A DNA stretch of 64,000 nucleotides from Streptomyces sp. RB17 (lineage in GTDB: Bacteria > Actinomycetota > Actinomycetes > Streptomycetales > Streptomycetaceae): positions 558,001-622,000 of the forward strand of contig NZ_WEGL01000005.1 in assembly GCF_009604455.1 (NCBI RefSeq), in the 5' to 3' direction. Positions 61,320 through 64,000 of the stretch are shown here, one piece after another (the stretch's first letter is position 1; each line of letters starts with the position of its first letter). The translations under genes and the position numbers were made by a program. Below the pieces are notes generated by a model. It worked only from the letters and a program-made list of their open reading frames with translations, was not told where the DNA came from and did not search any database.

Positions 61320-62723
61320 TCAGGATCCGTGTCGCGCGGGTCCGAGATCGAGGGGGTGAGCGGCCGCGCGAGTCGTCCCGCGCCGGTCATGCAGGGTGAA
61401 GTCGGCCCGGACGGCGACGCCGGACTGCAGCAGCTTCTGGTGGACCAGTGGATTCCGGCCGGGGTACGAGACCACCACGCTGATGTATCCCTCGGGCAGA
61501 CCGGTCACCGCGTACTCGCCCCGCGCGTCCGTCGCCGTCCGCACCAGCTGCCGGCCGCTGGTGTCCATGACGGTCACCGCGGCATGGCGGACGGGCTGCT
61601 GTTCGTCGTCGCGGACGATGCCCTCCAGCATCGGCAACGGCTCGCCGAAGTGATGGGGGTGAACCGGAAGCGCGGTGGGCACGGGCGCCTCCATGGAGGG
61701 GTCCTCCACCGGCGGTTCCGGAACGTCCTCCTGCTCGTCCTCCGCTCCCTGCCGTGCGGCCGTGCGGTGGTGCCGCCACGCGTCGAGACCCAGCAGGGCC
61801 ATACCCGCCGCGATCCACGCGCACAGCACGAGGACCGGTCTGAGCACACCCGCGTTGTCGAAGTACAGGACCCCTCTCAGGCCGTCGACCGCGTTGCCCA
61901 GGGGCATGACGGTGTGCAGGACCTGGAAGAACCTCGGCAGCAGCTGGACGGGGACCAGGCCGCCGGAGGGAACGCTCAGCACGATGTACAGGCCCAGACC
62001 CGCCAGCGGGAAGAAGTGCTTGACGAAAGGCGCCATGCCGAGGGAGAAGGTGCCCACCGCCGTGGTGAGCAAGAAGGCGATCGCCAGGGCGGCGGGGGCG
62101 TTGGGCAAGAAGCCGAGGCCCACGCCGACGAAGAAGCCCACGGCGCTGAAGACGGCGGCGAAGGACGCGACCGTCAGCAGTTTCTTGCGCCGGTTGAGGG
62201 TCACCGCCCGTAGCAGGGACGTCGCGAGGATGTAGCCGGGCATGTTCCAGGCGACCGCGAAGTACACCAGGGTCGTGCCGAGCCCGTCCTTTTTCACGGT
62301 GGGCGCCACGTCCGTGACCGTGAGCTTCTGGTGGTTGTGCGCGGCAAGCCGGGTGAAGCCCTTGGTCAGCGCCTGATCGAGGCTCACCCCGTTGGCGCCG
62401 GCCACGTACAGCACGGCGCGTTTGCCCTTCGCGGCGTAGCCGGCCACGGCGTCCCGGTCCAGCACCGCCTGGCGGGCTTCCCGGGCGCCTGCCACGGCGG
62501 TGACGTCGAACCCGCCGGGATTTTGCAGCTGCAGAGCGGTGTCGACCTTGCGTTCCACCGGGCCACCGGCGATCACGAGCTTCGCGTGGTCGGGCTGAGG
62601 CTGGTGGAAGGCCGTGGCGAAGCAGAACAGCAGGCCAAGGAAGAGCAGGGCCGGGATCGTCAGGGTCTCGGCCAGGACTTTGGCCAAGGAGACGCCGCGG
62701 GGACGCTCGATCCGGTGTTTCAC
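61320..62723 (-). CDS. ABC-2/YhgE-like membrane protein with carboxypeptidase-regulatory-like tail
   Basis: A 467-residue membrane protein from GTG 62723. An N-terminal helix (TIPALLFLGLLFCFATAF) is followed by an extracellular-type domain (about 45-150) and five further helices (about 165-315; for example FAAVFSAVGFFVGVGLGFLP and GLGLYIVLSVPSGGLVP). This is the layout of ABC-2 permease or YhgE/Pip-type proteins. The C-terminus (about 385-455; LEGIVRDDEQQPVRHAAVTV) is a carboxypeptidase-regulatory-like beta domain, unusual for this family. It is divergent from a TetR gene and two operator-like palindromes lie between. Confidence 0.75.
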   Translation of the reverse strand: MKHRIERPRGVSLAKVLAETLTIPALLFLGLLFCFATAFHQPQPDHAKLVIAGGPVERKVDTALQLQNPGGFDVTAVAGAREARQAVLDRDAVAGYAAKGKRAVLYVAGANGVSLDQALTKGFTRLAAHNHQKLTVTDVAPTVKKDGLGTTLVYFAVAWNMPGYILATSLLRAVTLNRRKKLLTVASFAAVFSAVGFFVGVGLGFLPNAPAALAIAFLLTTAVGTFSLGMAPFVKHFFPLAGLGLYIVLSVPSGGLVPVQLLPRFFQVLHTVMPLGNAVDGLRGVLYFDNAGVLRPVLVLCAWIAAGMALLGLDAWRHHRTAARQGAEDEQEDVPEPPVEDPSMEAPVPTALPVHPHHFGEPLPMLEGIVRDDEQQPVRHAAVTVMDTSGRQLVRTATDARGEYAVTGLPEGYISVVVSYPGRNPLVHQKLLQSGVAVRADFTLHDRRGTTRAAAHPLDLGPARHGS

Positions 62724-62912
62724 CGAACCACCCCCCGGGCGCCACGGCGAGCCATGTCACCGAGCTCGCGGAGCACGCGGCCGGCCGGATGCCCAGTGAT
62801 CCGACGGCCGCCTCTCCGGTGCCGGTGGTCCTGCACTGTTCGGGGTCCAACGACTTTCACGGCGCCCCTCTCGGCTGCCGGCGCCTGACATCGCCATGCG
62901 CCATCCCATTAA

Positions 62913-62928
62913 TGTACCGATCGGCACA
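62913..62928. promoter_or_regulatory. Putative TetR operator A
   Basis: TGTACCGATCGGCACA, an inverted repeat with one mismatch in the shared divergent region. Confidence 0.65.
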
Positions 62929-62950
62929 TCTACGTCTGTTGGACCTTACG

Positions 62951-62966
62951 TGTACCGGGCGGTACG
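62951..62966. promoter_or_regulatory. Putative TetR operator B
   Basis: TGTACCGGGCGGTACG, the same half-sites (TGTACCG, CGGTAC) as operator A, centred 38 bp away and 10 bp before the TetR start codon. Confidence 0.65.
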
Positions 62967-62975
62967 GTCAAAACC

Positions 62976-63545
62976 ATGCCTCGCCCCGTCAATGCCGAAA
63001 AGCGCGCCGAGCTGCTCAAGCAGGTGGTGCACCACCTCCAGCACCACGGCGTCGCGCAGATGTCGCTGAGCCCGCTCGCCCAGTCGATCGGCACCACCAA
63101 GCGCATGCTTCTCTACTACTTCGGCAGCCGCGAGAACCTGTTGGCCCAGGCGCTGGCCACCAGCCGTCCCGACGCCCACGCCATGTTCGACGGCGTCCGC
63201 GACACCGCGGGACTGCACAGGGCGGCCCTTGCCCTGTGGGAGGCGATGACCGTCGGGGACCAGTCCGGACCGATCCGCATGCTGCTGCAGCTGCTCAGCC
63301 TGGCCGCCACCGACCCCGAGCAGTACGGCGACATCGCGGCCGAGACCGTCGAGGTCATGGTGGGCCCCATCGCCGCGGCCTATGTCCGGCTCGGTCACCC
63401 GCCGGAGCAGGCGCGAGCAGGGGCCACGCTCCTCGTCTCCGGCCTGCGCGGTCTGTGCCAGGACCGCTTGGTGACCCATGACGTCGCCCGTACCGACGCG
63501 GCCGCTCGCCGACTCATCAGCGACGCAGTCGCGGCGGCCGACTGA
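62976..63545 (+). CDS. TetR family regulator
   Basis: A 189-residue regulator. The N-terminal HTH is LKQVVHHLQHHGVAQMSLSP, LAQSIGTTKRMLLYYFGSRE. The C-terminal helical domain contains AALALWEAMTVGDQSGPIRM. ATG 62976 immediately follows the second operator-like site. It very probably represses itself and the divergent membrane-protein gene through the paired TGTACCG palindromes. Confidence 0.88.
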   Translation: MPRPVNAEKRAELLKQVVHHLQHHGVAQMSLSPLAQSIGTTKRMLLYYFGSRENLLAQALATSRPDAHAMFDGVRDTAGLHRAALALWEAMTVGDQSGPIRMLLQLLSLAATDPEQYGDIAAETVEVMVGPIAAAYVRLGHPPEQARAGATLLVSGLRGLCQDRLVTHDVARTDAAARRLISDAVAAAD

Positions 63546-63639
63546 GCGTGTTGCCCGGTTGGTTCAGGCCGGTGCCTTTCCGTTGATCTTCTTGTCTTCG
63601 GCTCGACGAACGGGGGCTGTCTGAAGGATCCGCTCCGGA

Positions 63640-63975
63640 TGGTGGCCGTGGGGGAGGCGAGGTTCAGTGTGTTGAGGCGAATCTCGCCCCGGCCGATGGC
63701 AGCGGCGGCTTTGTCGGCGCCGTCGACAAGCGTGCCCAACACCGTGGATTCGGTGAGGAATTGGGTGAGGATGTGCCGGGTGCCTGCCCCGAGAGCGCGG
63801 CGCGGTCCGATCTCGCCGGTGCGTTCCATGACGGCCACGAGAGTGGTGTTGGTGATGCCGACTGCACCGATGACGAGGCACACGCAGGCCAGGAGCAGGA
63901 ACAGCCGGCCAAGGTCATGGTTCACGCCGCTGCGCACGCTCCTGGAGTCGGGCGGCGGTACGGCTTCCAGTCAGG
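63640..63975 (-). pseudogene. FtsX/MacB-type ABC permease fragment
   Basis: The reverse strand reads DSRSVRSGVNHDLGRLFLLL, ACVCLVIGAVGITNTTLVAV, MERTGEIGPRRALGAGTRHI, LTQFLTESTVLGTL, the C-terminal FtsX domain of a MacB-like exporter permease. The upstream frame is closed by a TGA at about 63976 and the last membrane helices are replaced by unrelated sequence. A remnant by the window edge. Confidence 0.65.
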
Positions 63976-64000
63976 ATGTATCTGGCTGCTGACGCCGGTG

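Noticed and set aside
63575..63600. DKKINGK-like reverse-strand peptide resembling a transposase motif
   Set aside because: Too short and without other transposase blocks nearby.
1..64000. CRISPR arrays, tRNA or rRNA genes
   Set aside because: No regularly spaced repeats, cloverleaf-like segments or rRNA-like sequence were noticed on reading; a tRNA scan was not possible.

Overview
The window looks like a chromosome segment from a Streptomyces or close relative. The DNA is very GC-rich with GTG starts, and the markers include an SsgA-like division protein, a spore-associated-protein fragment, DUF4328 and DUF4142 proteins, twin-arginine signals and many LuxR, TetR and GntR regulators. It mixes intact operons with a decayed stretch full of transposase fragments, as is common in Streptomyces chromosome arms. 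All calls come from reading the sequence; no database search was run.

Layout. 0-4.2 kb: the start of a phytanoyl-CoA dioxygenase-like gene that runs off the left edge, then a tightly overlapped operon of a GntR regulator, a CrtC/AttH-like protein and a GMC oxidoreductase. 4.6-13.1 kb: an SRPBCC protein; two in-frame tandem paralogous ORFs separated by a single TAG; an HTH regulator; a large secreted S53 peptidase; a 17-copy TGGA microsatellite; a methyltransferase. 13.4-15.1 kb: a Tat-exported PHP metallohydrolase.

15.6-35 kb is a gene graveyard. It holds remnants of IS5-, IS982- and IS110-type transposases, a tyrosine integrase, a flavodoxin, an LLM flavin oxidoreductase, a MerB-like protein, an NhaA-DsbA fusion and a histidine kinase. 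Intact islands lie between them: two lipoproteins, an STM3941-like protein, DUF4142, a HEAT-repeat protein, a Tat-exported epoxide hydrolase, a histidine-rich secreted peptide, a deoxyribosyltransferase-like gene inside a split IS982 element, an ankyrin protein, DUF4328 and a VOC protein. The most unusual locus is at 31.9-34.3 kb: a glutamine-rich, prion-like protein (49 Gln in 149 residues) followed by a subtilase-fold protein that keeps the nucleophile Ser but has lost the catalytic Asp, His and oxyanion Asn. A 20-bp hairpin lies between the two genes and a perfect 12-bp palindrome lies upstream.

35-39.8 kb: a TetR/SDR/substrate-binding-protein operon in which the SDR lacks its catalytic Tyr and the binding protein has no transporter partners, then a GAF/PAS/PP2C phosphatase. 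39.8-54.8 kb is a catabolic locus. An HpaB-type monooxygenase, a flavin reductase, an intradiol (hydroxyquinol-type) dioxygenase, a maleylacetate reductase, PcaI/PcaJ CoA-transferase and PcaF thiolase together would take a resorcinol-like phenol through hydroxyquinol, maleylacetate and 3-oxoadipate to succinyl-CoA and acetyl-CoA. Two large LuxR-type ATPase regulators, a SigR-like ECF sigma factor, an SsgA-like protein and a DMT exporter are interleaved. 55-64 kb: small membrane and secreted proteins, an FMN-dependent glutamate-synthase-like enzyme, an NmrA-like protein, MmsA, an ABC-2-type membrane protein divergent from a TetR gene with two matching operator-like palindromes between them, and an FtsX-type permease fragment at the right edge.
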